Origin: Ignelater luminosus | Taxonomy: Eukaryota; Arthropoda; Insecta; Coleoptera; Elateridae | Length of the DNA stretch: 64,000 bases | Direction of reading: 5' to 3' | NCBI GenBank assembly: GCA_011009095.1 | Contig: VTPC01006062.1 | Coordinates: 1 to 64,000, forward strand | Shown here: positions 34,263-58,754 of the stretch, in pieces | How positions within the stretch are numbered: position 1 is the stretch's first letter | How the letters are laid out: every line of letters begins with the position of its first letter | The notes under the pieces: generated by a model | What the model was told of the DNA's origin: nothing | Database searches by the model: none | Seen by the model: the letters and a program-made list of their open reading frames with translations, nothing else | Program-made: the position numbers and the translations under genes

Positions 34263-37140
34263 CTAAAATCCTCTAACACTTTCAATTGCCTTATTTTCAT
34301 CAATAGTGGACATTATTTTATAATCTAGAAATTCCATAGTAAATGTAGCTGTTCCCGAGGTGATTGTTCTCAAAGTAGTTGAATATCCCAAAAGTTCAGC
34401 CAAAGGTGTCTCGCAGTTAATCACCTATCAAATTTTAAATTAAGCAATTTGTCAAATTTTTATAAAATATACAAGTACACCTTATTATTTCCTCTCATTG
34501 TTATATTTGAAATTATCGATCTCCGACGTGACAGATCTGCTAAAATCGTTGAAACTAATTCTTCTGGAGCAACAATTTCCAAACTCATTATAGGTTCCAA
34601 TACATTCGTGCCTGATTCAATTAAAAGCTAAAATGAAGTTAATAAGCAATACTCAAAATTATATCAACAGTACAAGTACTTTTTGAATACATTGTGTTGC
34701 AGCAGCAGCAATCATGGTTTCAGATGTTCCTCGACCAACTTCAAATCTATGCAGCATAACTTGAGCATTAACAACCTGAAAGGTCATTTTAAAAGATAAA
34801 TTTAACCAAATAAAAATCTTGAATATTATTTACTTGTGAGTTAATTTTTGGTCCATGAGAAACAGCAACATCTACTCCTCGTTTAATAGCCAATAAGTGT
34901 TTAGGGAAAATATTAGCTAAATTACTAGCAGCTTCAGGCGTTTTATCGAGTTTAAGAATATCTTTCTCATCTTCAACTGTACTAGTAGGAATTAACGAAA
35001 ATGATATTGCAACCATATGTTTGGTATTTCCTATTTTAGTTTCTATTGTAAAATCTCTTGATGCTTTCATTATTGGTGCTTCCCGGTATGCAATTTGTAG
35101 AGATCCTAAATCTGCTTCAATTTTATATTCTTTAAGTATTCTATCTTTAATTATCTCTAGATGAAGTTCACCCATTCCTAGAGAAATTCTTGATAAAATT
35201 ATTAATATTCCTATTAGATTGCTATGGATTGATGACAGCTAAATGTTGTTTTCATTTGTTTTCTTAAAATAAGTTCAGACTGACAGTAAAATTAACTTTC
35301 TAACCTAACGCTGTCACTTTGACAATTACTAACTAGGGTGCCTTGATAAATGACATTTAATAAAACAACAATATCAAGGCACACTATTACTAACCTGCCA
35401 GAACAGTCTGACCAGTTTCACTATCATGTGTTACCCTAAGACTAGGATCTTCACGTTGAAGTTCAATAAGAGCTTGTTCTAAACTGGCTTGATAAGCTAA
35501 ACTAGGCGGTTCAATAGAGCAGAAAAATACTGGTTCTGGTATCTTGGTACCCGATCCAAATACTTTCTGAATAAGATCCCCACTTGATTTATCTTTTAAC
35601 GTCTTGACCATTTCTTTTTTTGCATTATTTGCTGTGGTTACAGATTGTGCTACTAAATCACCCACAGTTGTTTGCTGGAATATATTCTCTAGATACTATA
35701 AATGATACACAATAAAATAGCTCAACTACCTTTAAACCACTAACAACAGCAATGTTACCATTATCTAGATGATCAATATCTTGAAATTCATCAGCATACG
35801 CTACGTATAATCTTCCTGCTTGTTCATTACGTTCTTGTGAAATATTATACATTTTTTGATTTTTATTAAAAATTCCCGAGTATATCCTAAAAAATACTAA
35901 AGGCCCTTTTTGTTTATCGTGTATTATTTTAAAAGCACGAGCACATAAAGCATCTTTAAAACACTTAAAATGGTTATTTCTTTCATTCGGAGATGGCAAA
36001 TATAATATTACAGAATCCATTAATGGTTGTACACCAAGATTCTTATAGGCGCTACCACAGAGAACTGGCACAGCTATCTTAAAAATACGATAAAACATTA
36101 AATCGTCCCAGAAATTATCATTCTTCTTACTTGCTCTAATGTTACTCTCCGTAAGGTTTCTTGAATATCTGTAGTCTTAATATTATCTACCGAATCTACA
36201 GCTATAATTTTATTAGCGAAATCGTCATTAAAATCACCAAGTTTATTAATTACGGTGCTCCTTGCTTGTTTAGCTAGATTCCACAGTTCTGGATCGTTTT
36301 CTTCTGTAATTGCTATTTTGTCAAGTATATGATTAGTTGGTAGTAATTTCTCCATAGTTAATACATCAATCAAACCTGTAAGATTCCATAAATTTAAGTT
36401 TCTGAGAAAATATTTCTGATATGATACCTCTTAATTTTCCATGTTTCCATATTGGTAATTGTAAACATAGCGTGGGCTTTTCCAACTTCCTCTCTACAGA
36501 ATCACAACATGATTTTAAATTCGCGTCAGAACGATCCATTTTATTAACAAAAACTATTCTTGGGATTTTATATCTATCAGCTTGTCTCCAAACGGTTAAA
36601 GTTTGTGCTTCAACACCTGCAATTCTGCAATCCCTTTCTTTTCTGTTACAATTAAGCAAACTCATATATAACTTTACCAGCTGATCCATCCAAGATAACT
36701 ACAACACCATCTAACACACTTAATGTTTCTTCAACTTCCATTGTAAAATCTATATGCCCAGGTGTATCAATAAGATTAAATCTGTGATTTTTCCAATTAA
36801 AAGTAATAGCGGCTGATTTAATAGTTATTCCACGTTCACGTTCTTGAGCCATATAATCAGTTACTGTATTACCATGATGTACCTCTCCCATTTGTTTAAT
36901 TTTTCCAGAATAAAAAAGCATTCTTTCAGTTGTAGTGGTCTTGCCTGATAATATATTATTTTACTTCCATTAATTAATTAATCATAAAGAAGTATAATAG
37001 TTACCTGCATCGATATGAGCTAATATACCAAGATTTCTAATTTTATTTATATCGACATCGGTTAATTGTTTCGATGTGCTGTAAAATCTGATTGTTCCAT
37101 AATTAGAAGTAATTTTTTTAATATTACGAAAAACATTCAT
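34263..37140 (-). CDS. GFM2: Mitochondrial ribosome-releasing factor 2 (EF-G2, GTPase)
   Basis: Ten exons on the minus strand: 37140-37005, 36944-36678, 36616-36428, 36375-36131, 36077-35730, 35674-35395, 35177-34834, 34775-34680, 34627-34481 and 34424-34263. The joined frame is open, 737 aa, close to human GFM2. The protein works with ribosome recycling factor to split mitochondrial ribosomes after termination. GTPase motifs are visible: G1 AHIDAGKTTTTE across the first intron, G2 [12 protein letters not shown]3 DTPGHID, G4 VNKMDR and G5 CGSAYKN. Later blocks are [16 protein letters not shown] (domain II), [21 protein letters not shown] and [10 protein letters not shown], ending ESVRGF. The N-terminus ([20 protein letters not shown]) is basic and amphipathic, fitting a mitochondrial presequence. 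Intron 6 holds a small repeat (35335-35390). Looks functional. Confidence 0.92.
35240..35390. repeat. Small intronic repeat shared with TMEM245 intron 5
   Basis: gtgccttgata…atgacatttaataaaaca…atatcaaggcacac forms a short hairpin in GFM2 intron 6. Upstream gctgtcactttgac is present too. A matching arrangement (gtgccttgatattgttttat, atgacattcaataaaaca, gtcaaagtgacagc) is at 39705-39785. Confidence 0.6.
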
Positions 37141-37596
37141 TTTTAAACAAATTCCTTTAAATAAACATTGAGGTTATGTAAAGTTAGGTTAGAAAGTTGA
37201 CAAAAAAAAGACTTGCGCATAATTTCATGACGTTAGACCATGGTCATGTACACGAAAATAGTTTTATTTTTATTACTAGAGTTCTTTAACTTTATTTATG
37301 TACCATTTTTGATATTTCTTAAAAATGAAAGCAGAAGATTATTGTGTGCATCTGATGGACTATCCTGCTATCCTATACTTTTACATACTTGCGGTCTTTG
37401 AAGAATGGCCTTGGTTTAGCGTTATTCCAAAAGTAGAACAAACGCTAATTTCGCGTTTATTATGGTCAATGTCCTTCGTCCTTTTACCTCTAGCAGCCAA
37501 TAATGTCATTTTCTAAATTTAGTTAATTGTGTCATCCATTGGTGTCACAATGTTTGAATTCAAAATATTTGATAGTAGAGAAAATAAGTTATAAAA
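37141..37596. promoter_or_regulatory. Head-to-head intergenic region, candidate bidirectional promoter
   Basis: Only 456 bp separate the GFM2 start (minus) and the TMEM245 start (plus), so the two genes probably share promoter DNA. A short ORF (37325-37516) lies in it. A gttaggtta word is seen near 37180. No core element is assigned. Confidence 0.35.
37325..37516 (+). CDS. Candidate 63-aa small membrane protein or uORF
   Basis: Open frame of 63 codons with an A at -3 of the ATG (aaaaatga context). The protein is hydrophobic and Trp-rich (YPAILYFYILAVFEEWPWF, LISRLLWSMSFVLLPLAANN), with two possible membrane segments. I do not recognise a family. It starts 184 bp from the GFM2 start and ends 80 bp before the TMEM245 ATG. 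It could be a small gene, an upstream ORF in the TMEM245 leader, or chance. Composition is less AT-rich than neighbouring non-coding DNA, which mildly favours coding. Confidence 0.35.
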   Translation: MKAEDYCVHLMDYPAILYFYILAVFEEWPWFSVIPKVEQTLISRLLWSMSFVLLPLAANNVIF

Positions 37597-49590
<11,994 letters not shown>

Positions 49591-49599
49591 AACAATAGT

Positions 49600-50100
49600 A
49601 GCGATAGATATCTTGTTTCACGATTTATCATGCATTTTTAGGTTGGAACTAACTAATATGTAAGATGCTAATTTCTCAGTAATAAAAATAAAGAAAAGCT
49701 TTACGAACTGTTACACAAAGAAATACATTTATTAATTAGGTACAATTATATTTTATTGTTATACATAAATATTAATTGATATGATCGAATTTATATGATT
49801 TGGGATTTATTTTTTAAATAATTTTATATTTTTATATGTTCATTTATCACTGAAAACTGAAATAAATTAATTTACAAGCTTCTATGTTGAGTTTTATTTA
49901 TTTATTGTTGTCTTGTTGATGTATCACCTGAGTTAATAAAGAAAGAAACTAAATATTTACTTGCATGATCTTAGTGATTTAAGATTGGAGAAAATGCCGT
50001 TGATAGTCAAATTAATTCTTGTTAATAATCTCTCAGTGAAACGCAAAATTAAATTTCTACTATAAAAGTTACATTAGGCATTTATGAAACTTCACCAAGT
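49600..50100. other. TMEM245 3' end and spacer
   Basis: AATAAA words at 49681 and 49860 are candidate polyadenylation signals. A possible last mini-exon is at 49644. Otherwise AT-rich non-coding. Confidence 0.4.
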
Positions 50101-50103
50101 CGG

Positions 50104-50666
50104 TATACAACGTTCACGATGTTTCTTTCATTTTGTTAGGTTGGAAGTGTTGCTTCCTCTTTTCTTGAAAATTACCGTACCTGCTTCTGTATTTGGCGTC
50201 GTTGCGCAATCAAAAAATTTTGCATAAACGTTTAGTACCGATTAGTTTTGCTGTGTTAAAAAAAGATCGAATTTATCTTATATTTTGCATCTATTAATGC
50301 AAATTAAGAAGAATGCCAAAGATTATAAACAAAAACATAAAACTGATTTATATATATAAATAAATAGAAATTTTCCTGAAATAATCTTTTAGCGTAATCG
50401 ATTTACAAATTTACAAAAAAAAGGCAACAGTGTGAGGTCAAACTGTCATAAAATCATAACCTTAAAGGCCTGATTGATTCTAAACAAATTTGGTTGCTAG
50501 GATGTAACTAACGTAGTTGTTGGTTAACATCGTTAACATACACAACGTGGGCTGTTCGTAACTACCGTTGCTAAAAGACTAGTTTTGTTTGGAATCAACG
50601 TCCATAAGATTTTACAAGCCAAGTTAATAATAATACATAAACAGAAACATCGTGAACGGTGTATAT
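50104..50666. mobile_element. MITE copy 2 (inverted relative to copy 1, with an insertion)
   Basis: Ends tatacaacgttcacgatgtt and aacatcgtgaacggtgtata are the same TIRs as at 40603-40990. The body is the reverse complement of copy 1 and includes two extra segments. One (about 50280-50420) is probably a deletion in copy 1. The other (about 50468-50602) is a foldback insertion absent from copy 1. Confidence 0.8.
50468..50602. repeat. Foldback insertion inside MITE copy 2
   Basis: ctgattgattctaaacaaat at the left is inverted at the right as gttttgtttggaatcaacg. Copy 1 of the host MITE lacks this block at the equivalent position, giving an empty-site comparison. About 135 bp. Confidence 0.65.
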
Positions 50667-51112
50667 CTACCGTTTACAGTGCGGTGATCAGCTGAAATTC
50701 TACTAATTATGCCCATAGATAAAAGACAAATGTGGTTATGGACCACCCTAGATTTCACGTGTTTCGTCTAAATGTTTTTGTACTAAGTATGCTGCATTTT
50801 CTAGTAAAACTACAGAAAGAAAATCTTCCTTCTAATATTGTTCATTTTTTGCTGAAGCACATTCCCTTATACTTTTGTTTGTAGCACACTTACACGTCGT
50901 TGTACACCTGTTTATAGGTTACGTTTGTGCATTTACCGCTTCTACCAACGAGCCGAGCCGATCCACAAACTTATAAACTCGGTTGTATATACTGATGGAC
51001 GGTTCATTTGAACTACTGCAAGGGGGGTGTTGACAGATGTTGATGTTGACATTTGCTGGTTATCTAACCTAAAATGTGATCCATCGGAATTATTTCCGAA
51101 AACACGACAAAA

Positions 51113-54100
51113 ATGGTATCAAATGAAGATAATTGGGTTAGAATTTTCGACATTCCAGATACAAGTAAACATAAGAAAGGTTTTACCATTTATAAAGTCA
51201 TTTCAATGGTACGTTTTTTTGCCTGTCTCCTAATATGATTGTGAACTTATTTGTCTCTTATCCAGTTGTACCCAAGAAATTGTCCCGATTCTGTTACAAA
51301 AGTGACTGTGTGGAAGAGATACAACGATTTTAAGAAGCTACATCGTGATATTAAGTCACAGTGTAAAATATTAAAGATAAAAGATAAATTTCCCAATTTA
51401 CCTAGCACATCTTACTTTAGAAGGTTTGTAAACAATGCTGTTATCAAAATAAATAGTTACTGAAACATGAAAATATTATGTTGTCTTATAGGTTTGATGA
51501 GGATATTATTCAGCAAAGACGAGTGAATATCTTAAGATTTCTGGAATTTGTAGCGGCACATCCACAATTATTTTCCTTAGATGTTAGTGTGAAATTTTTT
51601 AAAGTGAGCAAGTAGTTATGTTTGTGTATTAATAATAGTAACTTTGTAATGTGTTTTAGACTAGTTACACTCCAAGTGAATTATTAAAAAGTAACATAAA
51701 TACCATTAGGGCAGAATTAAATCTACCTGTTGAATCTGATTATGATTTGATGCGTCCAAATTCTGATGACGATCGTACAATAAGTGATACCGATTCTATT
51801 TCAACATTAAGCAGTGTAAGTCTATAGATATCTTGTGTATTTAACCGATAATTTTTAAATAATTTTATAAATATAGACAATGGACCACTTACCAGATCCA
51901 CTTATTCAGAGCACAAATCCCATTAAAATAGCAAAAAAATTCGATCCGTTAAATTCTTGCGCGTCATCATTACATGATTCTTTAAGCATATCTGCAGCTA
52001 ATATTTCATTGGATGGATCGACCATTTTTGAAGGACAAGTTTTTCCAACTCCACCTGAAACGCCTAATTCAATGAATGCCACTAGTCCTACTTATTATGT
52101 ATTGGAAGCTTCTCATTTTATAACGCAAGCAGTCGAGTGTGAAATTGCCAAGAAATATGAAGAAGCATTCGCAGCATATAAAACAGGAATAGATGTTTTG
52201 TTAAGAAATGTAAAAGGTCATTTTTATATTAATCTTGGTTAATATTTATATTGATTAGAAATGTTGTTTGTAGATGATAAAGATTTTGATCGTAAGGAAA
52301 TGATTAGGCATAAAATAGAAAAATATTTATTAAGAGCAGAAAAGATCTATAATATCCATTTATCTCCTGAAAGCAAAACTATTCATTCTTATGTGAGTCC
52401 AATTTTAGTTTTATTAGATATTTGGAATTACTGATAATGTTCATTTATAGACCACCGAAAGTGAAGCGCAAGAAAAAGAACTTGTTCAGCAAACTGCCTC
52501 GGATCTATATAAATATAAAGTGGTTAAAGTTATTGCCTCAGGAATGCTCGTGTTGCATTCTGATTCACAGCAGCTTTTTTATATAAAAGTAAAAATTATA
52601 TTGAATTATCTTTAGCGATGGTGTTTGTACAATATGAATATTTTAGGTTATCTATAAGACTTCTAAATTTTCAAATGATAAATTAGTTTTACCCGGATAT
52701 GTGCCTTATATGGTTAAAATGTATAATTACTACAATTGTGAGAATGCTCTATTTTTGGTGCTTCAGTATTGCAGGTAAAGCTTCTAATTGTCAAAGTGAC
52801 ATTAATAGTTTTAAGGTTAATTTATACCATTTTTCGTTCTGTCTCTTTCTTATCAACTATAAACCATATTTTTCCATATTTATTAATTGAAGTATTGAAT
52901 TAATGAATTAAAGCTACGTTTGGTAAGTACCTCTGACAGAATGTGCGAATGCAGCTTAAAATAACCCAGAAATTAATAAAGGATGAAAAACATAATTTGT
53001 AATTAATAAGAAAGAGATGAACTGTATCTCTGATTTCATCATTGACATGACATCTAATCAACATCCTTAACCTCAAATTATGAACACTGACAAGTGTCAA
53101 ACAGAAATCTATTTTGAGGTTATAATTCTTTTTGAATATTAATTGAAATGTCAATTTGAAATCAAGAAGACAATTAACACTATTGAGTTGTCCATTTATT
53201 GCCAACCCGACAAAAAAGAAGTCGCAATCATGGAAAAATACAATTTTAATACGAATTATTTTTTAACATTTTAGTGGTACTAAACTTAGCGATTACATAA
53301 AACAGAAACAAACCAGCCCTGATGACATCCTAAATGCCAGCTTTTGCTCATATGCCACTTCACTCACCAATATGAGTTTCAACAAAGAAGATGATTATTC
53401 TGATTATGACTCCGATCATAGTTATTCAGACTTAATTAATGATTATACGACTAATCGGTTAGTAAAATCAAGTTCTACTATTAAAACATCCGATACAGAA
53501 ACAAAGAGTGAACATTTAATAGTAGAGGAACCACCTGATGTTATGGAGGATTCTGAGAGCAGCTGTGAATTGAAATCAGATCAACCTGAAATTGGTGATA
53601 TTTTAGTGAAATCGCAAGAATTAATTTCTTCCGTTGACGAGACTCTTAATAAAAATGTTAGTTTACAAAATAATATCATAAAAAGTAATGAAAATGAAAA
53701 GGCTGAAATAGCAGCTAATAAAAGCAGGAAATCTAGTCGAAAATCTAGTGAAAGAAGTGAATGGTCTTTGTTTGACGATTTTCAGTTTACAGAAAATACG
53801 CTGCTTTCCATTCACGATGTTATTAAATGGTCTGCCCAACTGTTGTTAGCTTTAGAAAGGTTGCATTTACTCGGTGTTATTTGTTGGTGAGTATTACAGT
53901 TTCTTTTATGGTATAATACAGAAGTAACTAAATGTAATTGTTTTTATTTCTAGTGATTTGCAAACAAAAAATTTGTTAATAGATGAATGTGGGGATTTAG
54001 TCTTAACTTATATGTGTAACGTAACTGAAAAATATGATATTGCCTTTAGCAACGTAGACGAACTTACTTTAGCTCCTGAAATGTATAGTTTTCATCCAAT

Positions 54101-54501
54101 TACGGAAGCTGTTGATTGGTGGAGTTTTGGTGCTGTATTATACGAAATGCTAGTCGGAATGGTATTTATTATTTTTAATTAATTATTGGTATTAACCTTA
54201 AATGATTTTCTAATTTTAAGCCATTAAGGACGGTACATCCAGAAGGATTGACAGCATATACAGTTTTGAAAATTCCCAAGTATGTATCAGTGGAAGGGCG
54301 TTCGTTATTAAAACAAGTGAGTTATATAATTAATAAAAGTTGTAATCAATAATTTTATTTTCAAATTTTCTGCAGTTGCTGGCTTACGAACCTCATGAAC
54401 GCTTGGGACATGGTATAAATGGAGCAGAAGATATAAAATCACATCCCTTTTTTAATTCTGTGTTATGGAGTGAATTAGCTTCTAAATGTAAAAACCAGTA
54501 A
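51113..54501 (+). CDS. RPS6KC1: RPS6KC1 homologue: PX-MIT protein with C-terminal pseudokinase
   Basis: Twelve exons: 51113-51208, 51266-51423, 51492-51603, 51660-51815, 51877-52216, 52274-52392, 52451-52588, 52647-52774, 53275-53886, 53954-54161, 54221-54316 and 54376-54501. The joined frame is open, 762 aa (human about 1066; the difference is mostly the disordered linker). PX domain: GFTIYKVIS, VTVWKRYNDFKKLHRDI and RFDEDIIQQRRVNILRFLEF, which bind phosphoinositides on endosomes in this family. MIT domain near residues 245-310: FITQAVECEIAKKYEEAFAA and IEKYLLRAEKIYNIH. Kinase-like part: FYIK lysine, LFLVLQYCSGTKLSDYIKQK, an acidic Ser-rich insert, VICCDLQTKNLLIDE, APEMYSFHP, VDWWSFGAVLYEML and HERLGH. 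The catalytic loop reads CCD instead of HRD, and the DFG site reads LTYMCNV, so it should be a pseudokinase, like its relatives. AATAAA at 54809. Confidence 0.9.
52780..53060. repeat. Foldback repeat in RPS6KC1 intron 8
   Basis: tctctttcttatcaactata, an aaacca(t)att block and tattaatt (about 52841-52888) are inverted at about 52971-53020 (aattaataaaggatgaaaaa, an attaataagaaagaga block). Outer parts match less well. This explains why the intron is about 500 bp while the gene's other introns are about 50-70 bp. Confidence 0.55.
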
Positions 54502-54829
54502 CTAGTTGCATTTATAATTGAATTTTGTACACATCTTAAATCATACTAGAAGAGCAACTTTTGCACTAAAAGTCTGATTATAAAAGTCCAAAGAAGTATT
54601 TTGTAAACGTAATTAAATCTCTTTAAGATACCACATAAGTACCACTGTATCCCTATGATATACATTGAGATTATAGTAATACTGTTCTAAGAACGTTTCT
54701 TTCAGATAATTTGCTTTTGTACTTTGTGACACAGTTAGTATTATGTTGATATTTTTCAATGTTACATTGTTATTTCTATTATTATACATTTTATTGAAGT
54801 ATATTGAAAATAAAAATATTTGTATGATG

Positions 54830-55780
54830 TTTGTAGTATTAAAACATAACATATAGGTATTTGGGGCATCCATCATGGTAGTTTATGATACACAAGAAAT
54901 TTGCTTTTTCTTGTTTTCTTTTTTTTTAATAATACATAATATAGCTATCAGTAATTCAATGAAGTATGCAATAAACAAGCAATTTCTAAATCGTAAAACT
55001 TCAAACTTCTATTCTTTCCTATTTGCTTTAACTTTGTTTTTTTAATACTCTACTGCATTTGTTGGGAGAATCTTGAATGTCACATATTAAAAAGAGTAAG
55101 TTTTATTTAAAAAAAAAACTTTTATATATACTGTATATGGAAAGGTTAAAAAATAAATTGACTCACCGTAGATGAGTGAGAGTTTTTTTGCACATTTCAG
55201 GTGGAATATCCTGTGTCTTTAAAAACACATTCACTTTGCACACACGTTAAAAAAAACAACGACTAACACAACATGACGGCGCAGCGTGTATCACTCTAGA
55301 TTATTGTCCGGTATGGATGGAATACTACAATGTTCAACCCTAATATGTGACAACATTAAAAGCTGTATAACAAGAAAAATAATGTTATACTATGTATTGT
55401 ACTTGGTAGAGCAAGAAGAAGTAAATTCTGATTACTCTTTGAACTCTTGCAGATTGTGCAAACAATCATTTTTACATCTGCAGGAATAATAAGGAGGAGT
55501 GTATTTCTGTGATAACCCGTTCTCAAGATATTATAGATTTAATTAATGTTGCACGACAATATTAATATCATTAGTATTTAAACATGACAGCACAAAGGGC
55601 ATAGAAAACAATAGAATTAAAATAAAGTAACCTTAATATATAAAGTGGCATAAGACTTTGATTAACTCTGATTACCAATTTACCAGGATAAGGCAAAACA
55701 AAGTTTCTTATCCCTGTATTATAATTATGGTCTTTCCATAAACACGAAGTTTAAAATTATTTTGTAAGCTGTTTTTCACT
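54830..55780. other. Intergenic, nothing identified
   Basis: AT-rich sequence; the 67-codon frame at 55286-55489 (with CRLCKQSF near its end) resembles no family I know. Confidence 0.4.
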
Positions 55781-55790
55781 TGTTTTTCTA

Positions 55791-55976
55791 AAAAAACTGT
55801 TGCATTTGTAACCCAGATGATTAAATTTTACAAAAAGCAACAGTTATGTATTAATAAATGAATTGTCAGAACTGCTCCCAAAAAAATTGTTGCATTTGTA
55901 ACCCAGATGATTAAATTTTACAAAAGCAACAGTTAACAGTTATGTATGTAGTAGCAAATGAATTGTTAGAATCGCT
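55791..55976. repeat. Two-copy tandem repeat, period 90 bp
   Basis: ttgcatttgtaacccagatg, then attaaattttaca, starts at 55800 and again at 55890, both followed by agcaacagtt and a similar aaatgaattgt(c/t)agaa end. Copies are more than 90 percent alike except for a short internal insertion. Confidence 0.85.
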
Positions 55977-55979
55977 TTA

Positions 55980-56400
55980 AAGTAAATAAAATTTTATTAA
56001 AAAACAATATGCGATTTGTTCAAATTTTTAAGTGCAGGAAAAACTTTCTAGTATAAACAAATTTTGCAAGCAAGAACCTTTTTGATAATAATGAGCTCCC
56101 TACATTAAATTCTTTCTATTATTTACCAGATTATTAATTTATTACAGTATACTGAAGACAAATATTTTATATCTGTGTATGGTATATAAACGCAATAAGA
56201 GTTGGCTCTAATTGAACAATTAAACAACCGAGTCACCTTAAATAATTAAACGTTTTTCACTCAGATTATCTTTTATCTTAATAAAAACTAGAAAATCTCA
56301 CAAAAACCGCCACAAATTTTCAATTTGTACGTGCTGAAAATAACCGAACTTAACCGACACATGACCGATATCAGTGACGCCATAGGCCGATGGAGGAATT
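55980..56400. other. Intergenic, nothing identified
   Basis: AT-rich, no feature supported. Confidence 0.4.
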
Positions 56401-57200
56401 ATCGTACGGTGTTGCCAAGATTATCAATTTTTCTTGTAGATTATGTTACAACTATATTTTTTCAAAGCAAAAGTAAAGCACGTATAATTAATTTATTCTG
56501 GTAAAAAAACAAAAATGTATTAAACTGAAAAATTAATGATAAAAACTAAAAACATCAAATTTCAAAATGAATATCAACATTTTCGTCTTTAACTTCGACA
56601 TGTTTATACGATGTAATGGAATTGACCATGTTTTCTGTTACATCGAAATTAAAACATTCACTATTTACACTCTGAGAGGCCAATAATGAATTTACTGCGC
56701 CACTATACAAGTGGTTTCTAAAATCAGTTTTTATCAAATTAATTTTTGAAAATATCCTCTCGCAAGCGGCATTTGAATGTGGTATAACTAACAAGTTTAA
56801 AACAAAGTTTCCTAAGTCTTTAAATTTGTAATCATAAGACATATCACGAACTTCAGAGATTTTAAACCAATATTTATTAATAGTTTAGTCAACGAAGGGG
56901 TTATAGAGGACATGGAATGGGGGAGAATTTTTCTCTTGAGGAATGTGTTGGAAGTAGTAAGGAGGCAAAGATACTAAAAGTTCCCGCCCCTAGCCCTGGC
57001 GCTTCAGGGAGGGGCGAGGGGGAATGGAAAGGTCCCCGTTCTCGGTGTTTTGCTTATAACTCGGAAACGTTTCCGAAAACATAAGGCTGAGGAGTTAGAA
57101 GGACAACTTCGACGAAAAATATGAGGCAAAAGAAAGTTTTTCAAAAATTATCGATTTGTACTGGCGAATATCTCGGAAACTATAACACATAGGAAGAGAA

Positions 57201-58754
57201 TACCAGGTGTATACCTATGAAATGAGACTTTCAGCTATTAGACCACAGATGTCGCTAGGAGTATTTTTAAACTGTCCCAAATGTCTTATTTTTTTCGTCT
57301 GTCATCTGTCAACAATNNNNNNNNNNNNNNNNNNNNNNNNNNNNNNNNNNNNNNNNNNNNNNNNNNNNNNNNNNNNNNNNNNNNNNNNNNNNNNNNNNNN
57401 NNNNNNNNNNNNNNNNNNNNNNNNNNNNNNNNNNNNNNNNNNNNNNNNNNNNNNNNNNNNNNNNNNNNNNNNNNNNNNNNNNNNNNNNNNNNNNNNNNNN
57501 NNNNNNNNNNNNNNNNNNNNNNNNNNNNNNNNNNNNNNNNNNNNNNNNNNNNNNNNNNNNNNNNNNNNNNNNNNNNNNNNNNNNNNNNNNNNNNNNNNNN
57601 NNNNNNNNNNNNNNNNNNNNNNNNNNNNNNNNNNNNNNNNNNNNNNNNNNNNNNNNNNNNNNNNNNNNNNNNNNNNNNNNNNNNNNNNNNNNNNNNNNNN
57701 NNNNNNNNNNNNNNNNAAAAACGCTTCTCAAGCTCATCAAATGCGTATAGAAGCTTACGGTGGACATGCTCTAAGCAGAGCACAGTGCTTCAGGTGGTTT
57801 GAAAAATTCCGAAGTGGTGATTTTAGCGTGGAGAACGAGGAACGTGGCCGGCCACCGAAAAAGTTTGAGGACACCGAATTGCAAGCATTGTTGAATGAAG
57901 ATGATGGTCAAACGCAAGAAATGATGGCAGAGCAGTTGGGAGTGACCCAAAAAACCATTTGCAAACGTTTGAAAGACATGGGCATGATTTTAAAGGTCGG
58001 AAGATGGGTGCCGCATGAACTGACTGAAAGGCAGCAAGAGAACCGAAAAACCACTTGTGAAATGCTGCTCTCCCGGTTCAAAAGGAAGTCTTTTTTGCAT
58101 CGAATCGCTACGGGTGATGAAAAATGGGTGTATTTCTCCAATCCGATCGTATGGTCCGCCCGGCCACAAGCCAAAATCAACGGCCAAACCAAATCGCTTC
58201 GGCCGCAAGGCAATGCTGTGTGTTTTCTGGGATCAGCATGGTATGATTTGGTACGAGCTATTAAAACCAGGTGAAACAGTTGACGGTGCACGCTACCAAC
58301 GACAATTGGCCGATTTGAACAGCGCTATACACCGAAAACGCCCAGAATATGCCGATCGGCGTCACAAAGTAATTTTTCTTGATGACAATGCACCACCACA
58401 TCGAACAAGAGCGACCCGGGAATTGGTGGAGACGTACGATTGGGAACCGCTGGTGCATGCGGCTTACTCACCAGACTTGGCGCCTTCCGATTATCATTTG
58501 TTTGCATCGATAGGCCACGCACTTTCCGAGCAGCGCTTCAATTCTCACGAAGAAGCCAAAAAATGGCTCGATGATTGGTTTGCGGCCAAAGACGGCCAAT
58601 TTGTTTGGCGCGGCATTCACAAATTGCCTGAGAGATGGGTAAAATGTGTCGCTAGCGATGGCTATTATTTTGAAGATTAAATTTGTAACCATTTTTTGTT
58701 AATAAACGTTTAAAATTGAAAAAAAAGTCTCATTTCATAGGTATACACCTGGTA
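57201..58754 (+). mobile_element. Mariner element 3 (mauritiana/Mos1-like), frameshifted
   Basis: Perfect 30-bp inverted ends: taccaggtgtatacctatga at 57201 and its inverse ending ggta at 58754, with TA at both borders. Plus-strand transposase from 57717: AHQMRIEAYGGHALSRAQCF, the GRPPKKFEDTELQALL linker, QLGVTQKTICKRLKDMG, WVPHELTERQQENR and HRIATGDEKWVYFSNP. Near 58139-58150 a small deletion shifts the frame; the rest (AKPNRFGRKAMLCVFWDQHG, VIFLDDNAPPH, AAYSPDLAPSDYHLF, HKLPERWVKCVASDG) continues in the next frame to the stop at 58680. All three catalytic Asp (GDEKW, LDDN, PSDYH; 34 residues between the last two) remain. About the first 25 residues and the leader are hidden in an N gap. Confidence 0.92.
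57317..57716. other. Assembly gap (400 N)
   Basis: Exactly 400 N. It falls in the 5' part of mariner 3. Mariner-family elements are about 1.3 kb, and this one measures 1554 bp with the gap, so the true gap is probably shorter than 400. Confidence 0.95.

Noticed and set aside
37325..37516. The 63-aa ORF as the small subunit of serine palmitoyltransferase
   Set aside because: Both are short hydrophobic Trp-containing proteins, but the EPWE-type core and residue spacing of that family are not present.
52900..53205. 101-aa minus-strand frame in RPS6KC1 intron 8
   Set aside because: Lies in a foldback repeat; no domain.
55286..55489. Zinc-finger protein based on CRLCKQSF
   Set aside because: A single CxxC with no further finger, in a short frame within AT-rich DNA.
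55791..55976. CRISPR-like array
   Set aside because: Only two long copies without spacers, in an insect nuclear context.
57207..58274. 355-aa frame spanning the N gap
   Set aside because: The part before the gap is TIR and leader read through unknown bases; only the part from 57717 is transposase.
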